Positions 1-8,056 of a stretch of DNA of 42,139 bases are shown one piece after another (within the stretch, counting starts at the first letter, position 1; each line of letters begins with the position of its first letter). The stretch covers positions 1 to 42,139 of the forward strand of contig NZ_JAPNLK010000074.1 of NCBI RefSeq assembly GCF_026627505.1, read 5' to 3'. This DNA comes from Streptomyces sp. H27-H5. GTDB lineage: Bacteria; Actinomycetota; Actinomycetes; Streptomycetales; Streptomycetaceae. The notes under the pieces were generated by a model that saw only the letters and a list, made by a program, of their open reading frames with translations, was not told where the DNA came from and ran no database searches. The translations under genes and the position numbers were made by a program.

Positions 1-216
1 GGGGGGGGGGGGGCCGTTGGGGGGGGTCGGCCGCCCCCGCCGGGCCGGCGGTTTCCCGAACCGGGTCTTTGGGGGACGGCCGGTTCCGGCGATGGCGTTC
101 GATCGAGCGGTTGCGCGTGCGGGCCGCGAATGGATCAAGGGGTGTCGCGGGTCCCGCGGGTGGTGCCGATGGTGCTGGTCCTGCCGGCGGTGCCGGTCCT
201 GCTCGTCACCCGGCGG
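1..216. other. Window edge, G-rich, no gene seen
   Basis: This stretch lies downstream of the GPP34 gene. It opens with a run of 13 G and a second G-rich run shortly after. Open frames here have no recognisable protein content. The homopolymer at the very edge could be a contig-end artefact. Confidence 0.5.
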
Positions 217-975
217 TCAGTGCGCGGCCGCACGGGCCATCGCACCCGTCCGACGCGGCTGCATCGGGACACCGCCCGCACTGGTCGCGGAGGTGGCCGA
301 AGCCCGCCCGGCGGATGCCGGCGCCGGCGCGCGGTCACGACGTGGCTGTGCCGCCACCCCGTTCTGGACGTCCATGACGGCGTGCGCCACCAGACCGCCC
401 ATCGGGTCGTGCCGGATCAGATCCCGCAACCGGGACCTGGACGACCGCCCCTCGTTGCCGGGGTACAGGTGCTTGCCGAGTCCGACCGCGTGGGCCAGTG
501 CGGCGAGCGCCGCGGTCCGCGGGTCCGGCGGTACACCGGTGCGGATCGCACTGTCGAGCCGGGCACGGATCTCCCGGCTGATCGCCGTGTCGGTCGCCTG
601 GTAGCGAGTCGTCGGCAACACCCCGCACATCTGTCCCGCGACGGCATGGACCATGCCGCAACGCTCCAGATGAGCGAGGTAAATCTGACGGAGCCCCAGT
701 CGGGGTCCGCCGATCCAGTGGACCGCCCGAACCGGGCTGCCGCGCCTGCGCAGCAGTTCCAGTGCGGAGTCCAGAGTCGGATCTCCTGTCGGCCGTGGCA
801 TCACCACGGCGATACGATCCCCGTCAGGGGCTATCCGTCCTGCCAGAGCCAGCTCCACTAGCTGTGCCCCGGCCAGGCCGAGGTCGAGCGACTGCGGCTG
901 CGCCGTGGTTCCCGTGGTCGGGTCCAAGGCGAGCAACAGAAGCTCCTCCGGAATTGTTCTGCGGCTCCTGCCCAT
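217..975 (-). CDS. GPP34 (GOLPH3/Vps74-like) family protein
   Basis: 252 aa. The N-terminus (MGRSRRTIPEELLLLAL) with an early LLLLALDPTTG segment, a central GDPTLDSALELLRRRG-like helix and a late ALAHAVGLGKHLYP segment match the bacterial GPP34 family. That family shares the fold of the eukaryotic phosphoinositide-binding Golgi protein GOLPH3. Its role in Streptomyces is unknown, and membrane or lipid binding is inferred only from the family. The ATG is preceded by GGAGG at a good distance. The last 40 residues are Ala/Arg-rich and probably disordered. The gene is divergent from the carboxypeptidase gene, with about 186 bp between the starts. Confidence 0.75.
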   Translation of the reverse strand: MGRSRRTIPEELLLLALDPTTGTTAQPQSLDLGLAGAQLVELALAGRIAPDGDRIAVVMPRPTGDPTLDSALELLRRRGSPVRAVHWIGGPRLGLRQIYLAHLERCGMVHAVAGQMCGVLPTTRYQATDTAISREIRARLDSAIRTGVPPDPRTAALAALAHAVGLGKHLYPGNEGRSSRSRLRDLIRHDPMGGLVAHAVMDVQNGVAAQPRRDRAPAPASAGRASATSATSAGGVPMQPRRTGAMARAAAH

Positions 976-1161
976 CCATGCCTCCCCGCGTGGATGAGTG
1001 ACAGGGTGACGCCTCTCACATTCATCTGTCGAGAGCGCCTGGTCGCTTTATGGGGGAACCTGCAGCTATGTCGTTCTCGTCTAGCGGGTGGGCGATGCCC
1101 CCGAGACGGGACACTGTTAGACGGTTCGGACAGCGGCCGAACGTCGATCGAGGAGGAACTG

Positions 1162-3930
1162 GTGGCGGGCGAGTCCCCCGACAAGTCGGTAGATGAAGGT
1201 GCGTCGGGGGCGGCGGACACCGCCGCGTCCTCCGCGGAACGGGACCCGAGGCTCTCGGTCCTGCGACCGCGCGAGCCGGAGTCCGGCGACCGGGACCCTC
1301 TGAAGGTGGCCGTCGCGGCCTGGGTCGCGTCGGCGTCGGCGGACACGGAGCGGACGGCGGAGGCCGATGGCGATGGCGCCGGCGCCGGCGCCGGCCAGGG
1401 TGACGGCGGGGACGGGGGCGCGCGTTCCCGTGCCGGTGCAGGTGCCGACGCCGCTGGTGAGGGCGCCGAGGTCGAGGCTGAGGCGGGTACCGGGGCCGGT
1501 GCCGAGGTGGTCGAGGCGACTCCGGAGTCGAAGGCGTCCTCCGGTCGGGTGGACTCGTCCGCCACGACCGGCTCCGCCGATGCGGCGACGGGTTCCGACT
1601 CGGGAGCCAAGTCCGGCTCCGGCGCCGGCTCTGATTCCGGCTCAGGCTCCGGCTCCGGCTCTGCTTCCGAGTCCGCTTCCGCTTCCGGTTCTCGTTCCGG
1701 TTCCGGTTCTGCCTCTGGTTCGGACGGGGCCGCGCGGGGGTCGGTGGCCGCGGGCAAGCCCGCCGCCGCGGACCAGCGGACGACCGCGTTCGGGGTCGTG
1801 AAGCCCACTCCGGACGCATCCGCCGAGAAGTCGACCGAGGCCGAGGGGCCCGCCGACAGCGAGCGCACCGCCGTGTTCCGGGCGTTCAGGAACGATGCCC
1901 GCGAGGCGCCGAAGACGCAGCCGAAGCCCGAGCCCACGTCGGAATCGCAGCCCGAGTCGAGGCCCGAGTCGAGGCCTGAGCCGAGGCCCGCGTCGAGGCC
2001 CGCGTCGGAGTCGAAGCCAGGTTCCGGTTCGGATTCCGGTTCTGGTTCGGTCACCGGGCGGGGTGCGGCCGTTGACCCGCGTTCGGGTTCCGCTTCCGGT
2101 GCGCCGGCGAAGCCGTCGGAGGACAGTGAGCGTACGGCCGTGTTCCGGGCCGTGAAGCCCGGTGCGGCTCCCGCCGGTCCCGCCGCGCCCTCCGCGCCCA
2201 AGCCCCCGCAGGGCGACCGGCCCGCGCCGTCGAAGCCGTCCGAGGACAGCGAGCGTACGGCCGTGTTCCGGGCCGTGAAGCCCGGTGCGGCCGAGGCGTC
2301 GAAGCCGGGTGCCGGTTCCGGTTCGGGTTCCGGTGCGCCGTCGAAGCCGTCCGAGGACAGCGAGCGTACGGCCGTGTTCCGGGCCGTGAAGCCCGGTGCG
2401 GCTCCCGCCGGTCCCGCCGCGCCCTCCGCGCCCAAGCCCCCGCAGGGCGACCGGCCCGCGCCGCCGCACACCGCCGGGGGCGAGCGCGCCAGTACCTTCG
2501 TGCCGTTGCGCGGCGACAACGCCCGGCCCGCGGCGCCCACCGCGCCGAAGCAGGCCCCCGCCGCACCGGCGCCCGCGCCGAAGCAGGCGCCCGCGCCCGC
2601 CGGTCTCCGGCAGGACAGCGAGCGGACCACGCAGCAGCCGCTGCCGCCCAAGCCGCCGCTCGACATGCTGGCGGACCTCACGAACAACCCGCCCCCGCCG
2701 CCGAGCCCCCTGCGCACGTTCGCGCGGCGGTTCAAGATCTACGCCCCGCTCGTCGCGCTGCTGGTGATCATCCTCGCCGTGGTGCAGCTGGTGCGTCCGC
2801 TGCCCGAGCCGCAGCTCAAGATGACGGCGCAGGGTTCGTTCACCTTCGACGGATCCGCCCCGGTCCTGCCGTGGCCGAAGGAGGGCCAGGGCTACATGGC
2901 CGCCGCCGGCCTCGGCACGGTGGGCACCTTCGGCGAGCAGAAGCCGATCGCCATCGGCAGCGTCGCCAAGACGATGACGGCGTACGTGATCCTCAAGGAC
3001 CACCCGATGAAGAAGGGTGAGAAGGGTCAGATGATCCCGGTCGACAAGACGGCCGTGGACGACGGCAAGAAGGACTCCGAGGGGGAGTCCACCGTCAACA
3101 CCCTCAAGGAGGGCGGCCAGATCTCGGAGTACGACGCCCTCGCCGCGATCATGATCCCTTCCGCCAACAACATCGCGCGGCTGCTCGCGCGCTGGGACTC
3201 CGGCGGTGACCAGGAGGCGTTCGTCAAGAAGATGAACGACACCGCCAAGGAACTCGGCATGACCAACACGACGTACACGGACCCCTCGGGTCTGGACGCG
3301 ACGACGGTCAGCACCGCCGAGGACCAGGTCAAGCTGGGTCTCAAGGTCGTCGAGATGCCCGAGCTGATCGCGATCACCAAGCTGCCGAAGTGGACCGACC
3401 CGTCCGGCAAGACGTGGCGCAACTACAACGACCTGATCCCGTACAACGACTCCCTCGGGATCAAGACCGGCTCCACCACCAAGGCGGGCGGCAACCTGCT
3501 CTTCGCCGCCCAGAAGCAGGTCGGCAAGACGAACCAGCTGATCGTCGGCGCGGTCCTCGGTCAGCACGGCGTGCCCATCCTCGACACCGCCATCGCGGCC
3601 AGCAAGGACGTCATGCTGGCCACGCAGAAGACGCTGACCGGTGCGAACGTCGTGAAGAAGGGCCAGGTCGTCGGGTACGTGGACGACGGGCTCGGGGGCA
3701 GGACCCCGGTCGTGGCCACCGCGGACGTGGAGGCGGTCGGCTGGCCGTCGCTCAAGGTCAACGTCAAGCTGGGTGAGGGCGGCGGCCCGCTGCCGCAGAC
3801 CGCCAAGGCGGGCACGGAGATCGGCGTCCTGACCATCGGCGAGGGCGCCAGCCAGGTGAAGGTGCCCGTGGCACTGAAGCAGGATCTCGTCAGCCCGAGT
3901 CTGGGCAGCAAGCTGACCCGCGTCGGCTGA
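1162..3930 (+). CDS. D-alanyl-D-alanine carboxypeptidase (PBP5/S11 family), long repeat-rich N-terminus
   Basis: 922 aa from GTG 1162, which sits just behind GAGGAGG. The frame is open further upstream, but this start has the ribosome-binding site. Residues 1-520 are low-complexity (Gly/Ser/Ala/Glu/Pro) and should be cytoplasmic. One membrane helix lies at about 526-544. The outside part is an S11 peptidase: catalytic SVAK (Ser600, Lys603), SAN (Ser667-Asn669) and KTG (Lys768-Gly770). It should trim the terminal D-Ala of peptidoglycan stem peptides. The cytoplasmic part carries several copies of a DSERTAVFRAVKPGA-type motif plus weaker variants. These look like Ser/Thr-kinase substrate or docking sites, which is an inference. 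Confidence 0.9.
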   Translation: MAGESPDKSVDEGASGAADTAASSAERDPRLSVLRPREPESGDRDPLKVAVAAWVASASADTERTAEADGDGAGAGAGQGDGGDGGARSRAGAGADAAGEGAEVEAEAGTGAGAEVVEATPESKASSGRVDSSATTGSADAATGSDSGAKSGSGAGSDSGSGSGSGSASESASASGSRSGSGSASGSDGAARGSVAAGKPAAADQRTTAFGVVKPTPDASAEKSTEAEGPADSERTAVFRAFRNDAREAPKTQPKPEPTSESQPESRPESRPEPRPASRPASESKPGSGSDSGSGSVTGRGAAVDPRSGSASGAPAKPSEDSERTAVFRAVKPGAAPAGPAAPSAPKPPQGDRPAPSKPSEDSERTAVFRAVKPGAAEASKPGAGSGSGSGAPSKPSEDSERTAVFRAVKPGAAPAGPAAPSAPKPPQGDRPAPPHTAGGERASTFVPLRGDNARPAAPTAPKQAPAAPAPAPKQAPAPAGLRQDSERTTQQPLPPKPPLDMLADLTNNPPPPPSPLRTFARRFKIYAPLVALLVIILAVVQLVRPLPEPQLKMTAQGSFTFDGSAPVLPWPKEGQGYMAAAGLGTVGTFGEQKPIAIGSVAKTMTAYVILKDHPMKKGEKGQMIPVDKTAVDDGKKDSEGESTVNTLKEGGQISEYDALAAIMIPSANNIARLLARWDSGGDQEAFVKKMNDTAKELGMTNTTYTDPSGLDATTVSTAEDQVKLGLKVVEMPELIAITKLPKWTDPSGKTWRNYNDLIPYNDSLGIKTGSTTKAGGNLLFAAQKQVGKTNQLIVGAVLGQHGVPILDTAIAASKDVMLATQKTLTGANVVKKGQVVGYVDDGLGGRTPVVATADVEAVGWPSLKVNVKLGEGGGPLPQTAKAGTEIGVLTIGEGASQVKVPVALKQDLVSPSLGSKLTRVG
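2101..2463 (+). repeat. Two near-identical ~129-bp direct repeats inside the carboxypeptidase gene
   Basis: Copies at 2101-2229 and 2335-2463 (offset 234 bp) are almost identical and encode the same stretch: EDSERTAVFRAVKPGA, then a Pro/Ala-rich tail ending PQGDRPAP. A third, shorter copy of the motif lies between them at about 2236-2290. Near-identity at DNA level points to recent duplication, and copy number may vary between strains. Confidence 0.85.
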
Positions 3931-3970
3931 GCCGCCCCGGGCGGGATCGATCCGCCGGGGACGGGTTCGT

Positions 3971-4002
3971 TCAGGCGCTCCGGGCAACCCCGGGGCGCCT
4001 GA
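3971..4002 (+). terminator. Hairpin after the carboxypeptidase gene
   Basis: TCAGGCGC pairs with GCGCCTGA around a CCGGG/CCCGG inner stem. No T-run follows. It lies 41 bp past the stop codon and before the next start, so it could terminate or attenuate read-through. Confidence 0.45.
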
Positions 4003-4059
4003 GCACGTCTTGGATGCGAGTGCGGTACTCGCGCAGGTGTCGGGGAGAGAGCGTCGGTA

Positions 4060-5976
4060 GTGACCACCGCTGAGCAGTACGGGCAGGAGCAGGAGCAGCG
4101 CGGGCGGACCGCGGGCTCCGGCACGACCGCCGGCGAAACCTCCCCCGCGGACGGTTCCGGTCCCCGTTCCGGTTCTCGTTCCGGCTCGGGCGGCCCGCCG
4201 GGCATGGCCCGTCTCGCGCTCCGTTGGGCGCAGGGGCACCCCGTGGTCGTCGCCACCGCCGTGGCGGCCGTCCTGCACGTCGTCTGGCTCTTCACCTTCG
4301 CCAACAGCGGCGGGGACCTCGCCGCGCAGGACGCCTGGGCCGAGTTCGTGGGCCGGCACCCCGACACGGCGTACAACCTCGCCTGGTACGGCGGGATGCA
4401 TCCGGTCTCGTACAGCGTGGTGTCCCCGTACCTCATGCACATGCTCGGCGTCCGGACCACGATGATGATCGCCGGGACGGTGTCGGCCGGGCTTCTCGCA
4501 CTGATCCTGACGCGCTGCCGGGGCGCCGTCCGGCAGCCGCTGTGGCCGGCCCTCGCCGGGGTGTACGGGCTGCTGTGCAACGCGCTGTCCGGCCGGGTGA
4601 CCTTCGGGCTCGGCGCGATGCTCGCGCTCGGCGCGGTCGCCGCGGTCTTCTGCCGGCCGCGCTCCTGGGCCGAGCGGCGCTGGGCCAAGGCCGCCGTCGC
4701 GGCCCCGCTCGCCGCACTCGCCACCGCCGCCAGCCCGGTCGCCGGGCTGTTCCTCGGGGTGATCGCGGCCGCGCTGTTCCTGAGCCGGCGGCGACCGGGC
4801 GCGTACACCCTCGGGCTACCCCCGGTGGCCGTCGTCGGACTGTCGGCCTGGCTGTTCCCCTTCTCCGGAACGCAGCCGATGAAGCTGGGCTCGGCCTGGC
4901 TGCCGTTCGTGTTCGGGCTGGTCATCGTCTTCCTCGTGCCGAAGCGGTGGAAGACGGTCCGGATCGCCGCCGCCGTGTACGCGCTCGGGGTGGCCCTGAC
5001 CTGGCTGATCGACTCCCAGGTGGGGTCGAACGTCACCCGGCTCGTCATGCTGTTCGGCGGGGCGGTGCTGCTCGCGACCCTGCCGTACGAGGTCCCGCGC
5101 ACGCGCCGCTGGTACGCGCTCGTCCTCGCCTTCGTCGGGCTGAACGTCTGGATCACCACCAACAGCGTCACCGACATCATCCGCACCACGCCGCTGGCCT
5201 CCTGGAACCGGGAGCTGGCGCCCCTCGTCGACCGGCTCCAGAAGGCCGGCGCCGACCGCGGACGGGTCGAGGTGGTACCCGCGAGCAGCCACCGCGAGTC
5301 CTCCGCCTTCCCCGCGTACGTCAACCTGGCGCGCGGCTGGAACCGGCAGGCGGACCTGGAGCGCAACCCGCTCTTCTACGACGACACGCTCACCGCCGAG
5401 AGCTACCGGGCCTGGCTGGGCCGCTGGGCCGTGCACTACGTGGTGCTGCCCGTCGACAAACCCGACGAGGGCGGCAAGGACGAGGCGACGCTGGTGCGCG
5501 GAGGGCTGCCGTACCTCCAGCAGATCTGGGGCGACGCGAACTGGCAGCTCTTCAAGGTGCAGGCCCCCACCGACCTGGTGGCCGGCCCCGCGACGGTGGT
5601 GCGCGCGGGCGCCGACCAGCTGGTCATCGACGTCAAGCAGGCCGGTCGGATCAGCGTGCGCGTCCCGCACTCGCCGTGGCTGGGGCTGGTGGACGCCCAG
5701 GGCAAGGCGGTGGCGCCCCCGCAGGAGACGGACGACTCCAAGGCGCGCTCCTCGGCGCGGCAACCCGGGCCGAAGCGGTTCGCCAATACCGCGGGATGCC
5801 TGTTCAAGGCGGCCCCGGACGCGGTCGGCGACGTGTGGACCGAGCTGCTGGCGCCCGCCCCGGGGGAGTACCGGGTCGCGGCGAAGTACCAGATCCCGCG
5901 GGGAACGCCCTGCCCGGAGGAACTGGTCGACGAGGTCCTGGGACCGCAGGCGCCGGCCGGTCCGTCCCGGCCATGA
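4060..5976 (+). CDS. Polytopic membrane protein with large C-terminal outside domain
   Basis: 638 aa from GTG 4060, preceded by GGGGAGAGA. A short Gly/Ser/Gln-rich cytoplasmic N-terminus (about 50 aa) is followed by roughly ten hydrophobic helices up to about residue 375. A soluble C-terminal domain of about 260 aa then begins near ASWNRELAPLVDRLQKAG. The region between the first two helices has conserved-looking NLAWYGGMHP and SPYLMHMLG segments. The layout resembles GT-C-like or YfhO-like membrane proteins rather than a transporter, but I see no decisive catalytic motif. It follows the carboxypeptidase in the same direction with a hairpin between them, so a cell-envelope role is plausible but unproven. 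Confidence 0.7.
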   Translation: MTTAEQYGQEQEQRGRTAGSGTTAGETSPADGSGPRSGSRSGSGGPPGMARLALRWAQGHPVVVATAVAAVLHVVWLFTFANSGGDLAAQDAWAEFVGRHPDTAYNLAWYGGMHPVSYSVVSPYLMHMLGVRTTMMIAGTVSAGLLALILTRCRGAVRQPLWPALAGVYGLLCNALSGRVTFGLGAMLALGAVAAVFCRPRSWAERRWAKAAVAAPLAALATAASPVAGLFLGVIAAALFLSRRRPGAYTLGLPPVAVVGLSAWLFPFSGTQPMKLGSAWLPFVFGLVIVFLVPKRWKTVRIAAAVYALGVALTWLIDSQVGSNVTRLVMLFGGAVLLATLPYEVPRTRRWYALVLAFVGLNVWITTNSVTDIIRTTPLASWNRELAPLVDRLQKAGADRGRVEVVPASSHRESSAFPAYVNLARGWNRQADLERNPLFYDDTLTAESYRAWLGRWAVHYVVLPVDKPDEGGKDEATLVRGGLPYLQQIWGDANWQLFKVQAPTDLVAGPATVVRAGADQLVIDVKQAGRISVRVPHSPWLGLVDAQGKAVAPPQETDDSKARSSARQPGPKRFANTAGCLFKAAPDAVGDVWTELLAPAPGEYRVAAKYQIPRGTPCPEELVDEVLGPQAPAGPSRP

Positions 5977-6074
5977 TCGAGAGTTTTTACGTTCGGTCCG
6001 GGTGCGTGGGGCGATATATCTGCATACGATCCCAGTAGTCCGATTGGGTGCTTCCCGAGGGAGTTGACGGCGGG

Positions 6075-6278
6075 ATGAGCAAAGAGCAGAAGCATGACGT
6101 CCAGGCAGTGATCGCGAAGGCGTCGGAGCAGGTACAGCTGCCGCGCACGCAGGGTCACGGCTTCGAAGGTCCGGTCCGCAGCAAGGTCAAGGGCGGAGCC
6201 CACACGAAGGCGGCCCTCAAGCGGGCCGGCACTCCGCAGGGCGACCGGATCGGCGAACGCAGCAGAGGCCTGAGCTGA
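6075..6278 (+). CDS. Small basic hypothetical protein
   Basis: 67 aa, starting MSKEQKHDVQAVIAKASEQV. ATG 6075 is chosen because GAGGGAG lies about 11 bp upstream; the same frame is open from GTG 6048. The protein is Lys/Arg-rich with no signal peptide or membrane helix. The C-terminal half is Gly/Arg/Lys-rich (GPVRSKVKGGAHTKAALKRAG). It looks like one of the small conserved Streptomyces proteins of unknown role. A strong terminator follows directly. Confidence 0.65.
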   Translation: MSKEQKHDVQAVIAKASEQVQLPRTQGHGFEGPVRSKVKGGAHTKAALKRAGTPQGDRIGERSRGLS

Positions 6279-6298
6279 CCCCCGTCGGTTGATCGCAC

Positions 6299-6330
6299 GG
6301 CCCTCCCGGCCCGTCCGGGAGGGCCTTTTC
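6299..6330 (+). terminator. Rho-independent terminator
   Basis: A perfect 11-bp stem (GGCCCTCCCGG / CCGGGAGGGCC) with a 5-nt loop is followed by TTTTCC. It starts 21 bp after the stop codon of the small basic protein. Confidence 0.85.
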
Positions 6331-6390
6331 CGTGCCCGCCGCGACCTCACTCACGCATCCCGCGCCCGGACTTGCCCCCGGGAACGACGA

Positions 6391-6419
6391 AGACCCCCGG
6401 CCGTGATCGGCGGGGGTCT
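6391..6419 (-). terminator. Terminator of tRNA-Arg
   Basis: The hairpin arms are AGACCCCCG and CGGGGGTCT, extended by a CCG/CGG pairing with one bulge. On the minus strand it lies 10 bp past the tRNA 3' end and is followed by a short T-rich stretch. Confidence 0.65.
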
Positions 6420-6429
6420 CGCGTCGATG

Positions 6430-6502
6430 TGCCCTCGGCAGGATTCGAACCTGCGACACCGGCTTTAGGAGAGCCGTGCTCTATCCCCTGAGCTACGAAG
6501 GC
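6430..6502 (-). tRNA. tRNA-Arg (anticodon CCT)
   Basis: 73 nt on the minus strand. The acceptor stem GCCTTCG pairs with CGAGGGC with one G-U. The D-arm has AGCTCAGGGGATAGAGC, the anticodon stem-loop is CGGCT-CTCCTAA-AGCCG, and the T-arm contains GGTTCGAATCC. The discriminator base is A, and the 3' CCA is not encoded. The anticodon CCT reads the rare AGG codon. Confidence 0.95.
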
Positions 6503-6901
6503 GGGCGGGGTCTGCCGCACACGGTGTGGGAAACCCCAGGGGGGTTTCGCCATCGCGGCGGGTCAAACGTCCTGGTCAGCCGGTGCTCCGCGCGGTGGGT
6601 GAGATGTCCGGTGAACATCTCTCCCGCACGAGCCGAGTAGCCGTCCGACCGCAGACAGCCTAGCGGATCGTGCTCCGCGGACGCGCCCCCATAAGCCGCG
6701 GAGCTTTCGCGCCGTGTGATCACCTCACGGTCCTCTTCGCGTCGTGCGCCGCCGCCCGCCCGCCCGGCCGGCCGCCGCGAAGCGTCTCCTGGGTGGAACG
6801 GCGGCCGGATCGTCGCGAGGGCGCGGGGCACCTCGGTCCGCTTCCCCCGCAGGGGTCGGCGGGCCCGGTTCGCCGCAGCCCCCCACTCTCGGTGCCCGCC
6901 C
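6503..6901. other. Intergenic region, no convincing gene
   Basis: About 400 bp lie between the tRNA and the end of the cluster regulator. I see a small inverted repeat (GAAACCCC-AGG-GGGGTTTC at 6530-6548) just upstream of the tRNA and otherwise nothing firm. The tRNA promoter must be here. Open frames across it have shadow-like composition. Confidence 0.5.
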
Positions 6902-7912
6902 TCAGGTCTCGTCGTCCAAGAGGCCCGACGCGGCCAGGAGGTAGCCGAGTTGGGCGCGGCTGCCGCTGCCCAGTTCCAGGGAGACTTTGCGTATGTGTTC
7001 GGCGACGCTGCGGCGGCTCATGCCCAGTCGGCGGGCGATGGAGCTGTCGGTCTCGCCGCCGATCACCGCGCGCAGGATGGTGCGTTGCAGGTCGGAGGTG
7101 ACGATCGGGCCGCGCGAGGGCGAACCGGTGGGGAGGATCGGCGTGGAGCGTTCCCAGGTCTGGTCGAAGTACCGGGTCAGGAAACGCACCAGCGACGGGT
7201 CGCCGATGTGCAGTGCGCCCTCGGCCGGTTCGTCGGAGAGTTGGATGAACGCCACGTCCTGATCGCAGATGATGACGCGCTCGATGATCTCCGCCTGGCT
7301 GCGGACCTCGGCGCCGGCGGCCGTGACCTGCTCGATGTACCACATGGTGGGTCGGTGGGTCTGGACGGTGTGTTGGTAGAGGGTCCGTTGGCGCACGCCC
7401 CGTTCCAGTGCACGCAGATCCCGTTCCAGGGCCTCGGTGAGGGCCCCTTCGGGGCGTCCGCCGCCGGGTTGCACGGTGCGCAGTTCCTCCCGGCAGCAGC
7501 CGACGGCCGCCTCCAGGGTGGCGCTGATGACGTCCTGGCCGACGAGTCGGACGGGGGCGGGGCGGGCCGCGTCCTGTTCCTGCGCGTACACCGCCTCGAA
7601 GACGGACAGTCGGGCCTTCGCGGCGCGCAGGGACCGGCGCTGTTCCGTCAGGAGGTCCTCCAGCGGTCCCAGCGTGGCGAAGGTCGCGGCGGCGGGTGTG
7701 ACGGGTACGGCGTACCCGGGGTCCTCGCGGTCCTCCATGACGAGATGGAGCCTCCACAGGCAGGACGGCAGCCCCGCGCGGGGGGCGCGGCCCTCGCGCA
7801 GCGCCGTGCGGTAGGCGGTCAGGGCCGCCTTGCAGGGCTGGGGGTTTGGGGGCGATTCGTCGCAATCGCATCCGAATGTGCCGAAATGATCTTGCTTCAC
7901 AACTGTGCACAT
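6902..7912 (-). CDS. LuxR-type helix-turn-helix regulator, likely cluster-situated
   Basis: 336 aa if started at ATG 7912 (MCTVVKQDHF). The same frame is open to GTG 7945, and no start has a clear ribosome-binding site, so the N-terminus is uncertain. The C-terminal 60 residues form a LuxR-like HTH (ETDSSIARRLGMSRRSVAEH, then IRKVSLELG). The rest is a helical, PLD-like or sensor region typical of Streptomyces regulators that begin MC... and carry early Cys residues (here CDCDE and a further Cys). It lies divergent from the leader ORF/MFS/PKS operon with about 100 bp between, so it is the best candidate for pathway-specific control. Confidence 0.75.
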   Translation of the reverse strand: MCTVVKQDHFGTFGCDCDESPPNPQPCKAALTAYRTALREGRAPRAGLPSCLWRLHLVMEDREDPGYAVPVTPAAATFATLGPLEDLLTEQRRSLRAAKARLSVFEAVYAQEQDAARPAPVRLVGQDVISATLEAAVGCCREELRTVQPGGGRPEGALTEALERDLRALERGVRQRTLYQHTVQTHRPTMWYIEQVTAAGAEVRSQAEIIERVIICDQDVAFIQLSDEPAEGALHIGDPSLVRFLTRYFDQTWERSTPILPTGSPSRGPIVTSDLQRTILRAVIGGETDSSIARRLGMSRRSVAEHIRKVSLELGSGSRAQLGYLLAASGLLDDET

Positions 7913-8005
7913 TACATTCGTGCAACCCGATATCCCTATGAGCACAGGGCCGTCGGTTTATGTTCGCCAGGCACGTTGCGCGGGCGTTCGAGGGGGAAGT
8001 CATCC

Positions 8006-8056
8006 ATGTCTGGTTCGGTTCGGGACGACGCCTTAGCGCCACAGGCCCATCCGTGA
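8006..8056 (+). CDS. 16-codon leader ORF with TTA codon, coupled to the MFS gene
   Basis: The reading frame encodes MSGSVRDDALAPQAHP and stops. Its ATG is preceded by a strong purine-rich site (GAGGGGGAAG, 7990-7999). The stop codon overlaps the most likely GTG start of the exporter (GTGA at 8053-8056). Codon 10 is TTA (8033-8035). This looks like a translated leader that couples exporter translation to bldA tRNA supply. Alternatively the exporter starts elsewhere and this is chance. No similarity to a known peptide is recognised. Confidence 0.4.
   Translation: MSGSVRDDALAPQAHP

Noticed and set aside
6430..6502. tRNA-Arg as an attachment site of an integrated element
   Set aside because: No second copy of the tRNA 3' end and no integrase gene were found in the window.
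6670..8056. Plus-strand frames opposite the LuxR-type regulator
   Set aside because: The minus-strand product has a clear HTH, and the plus-strand translations have no family features.
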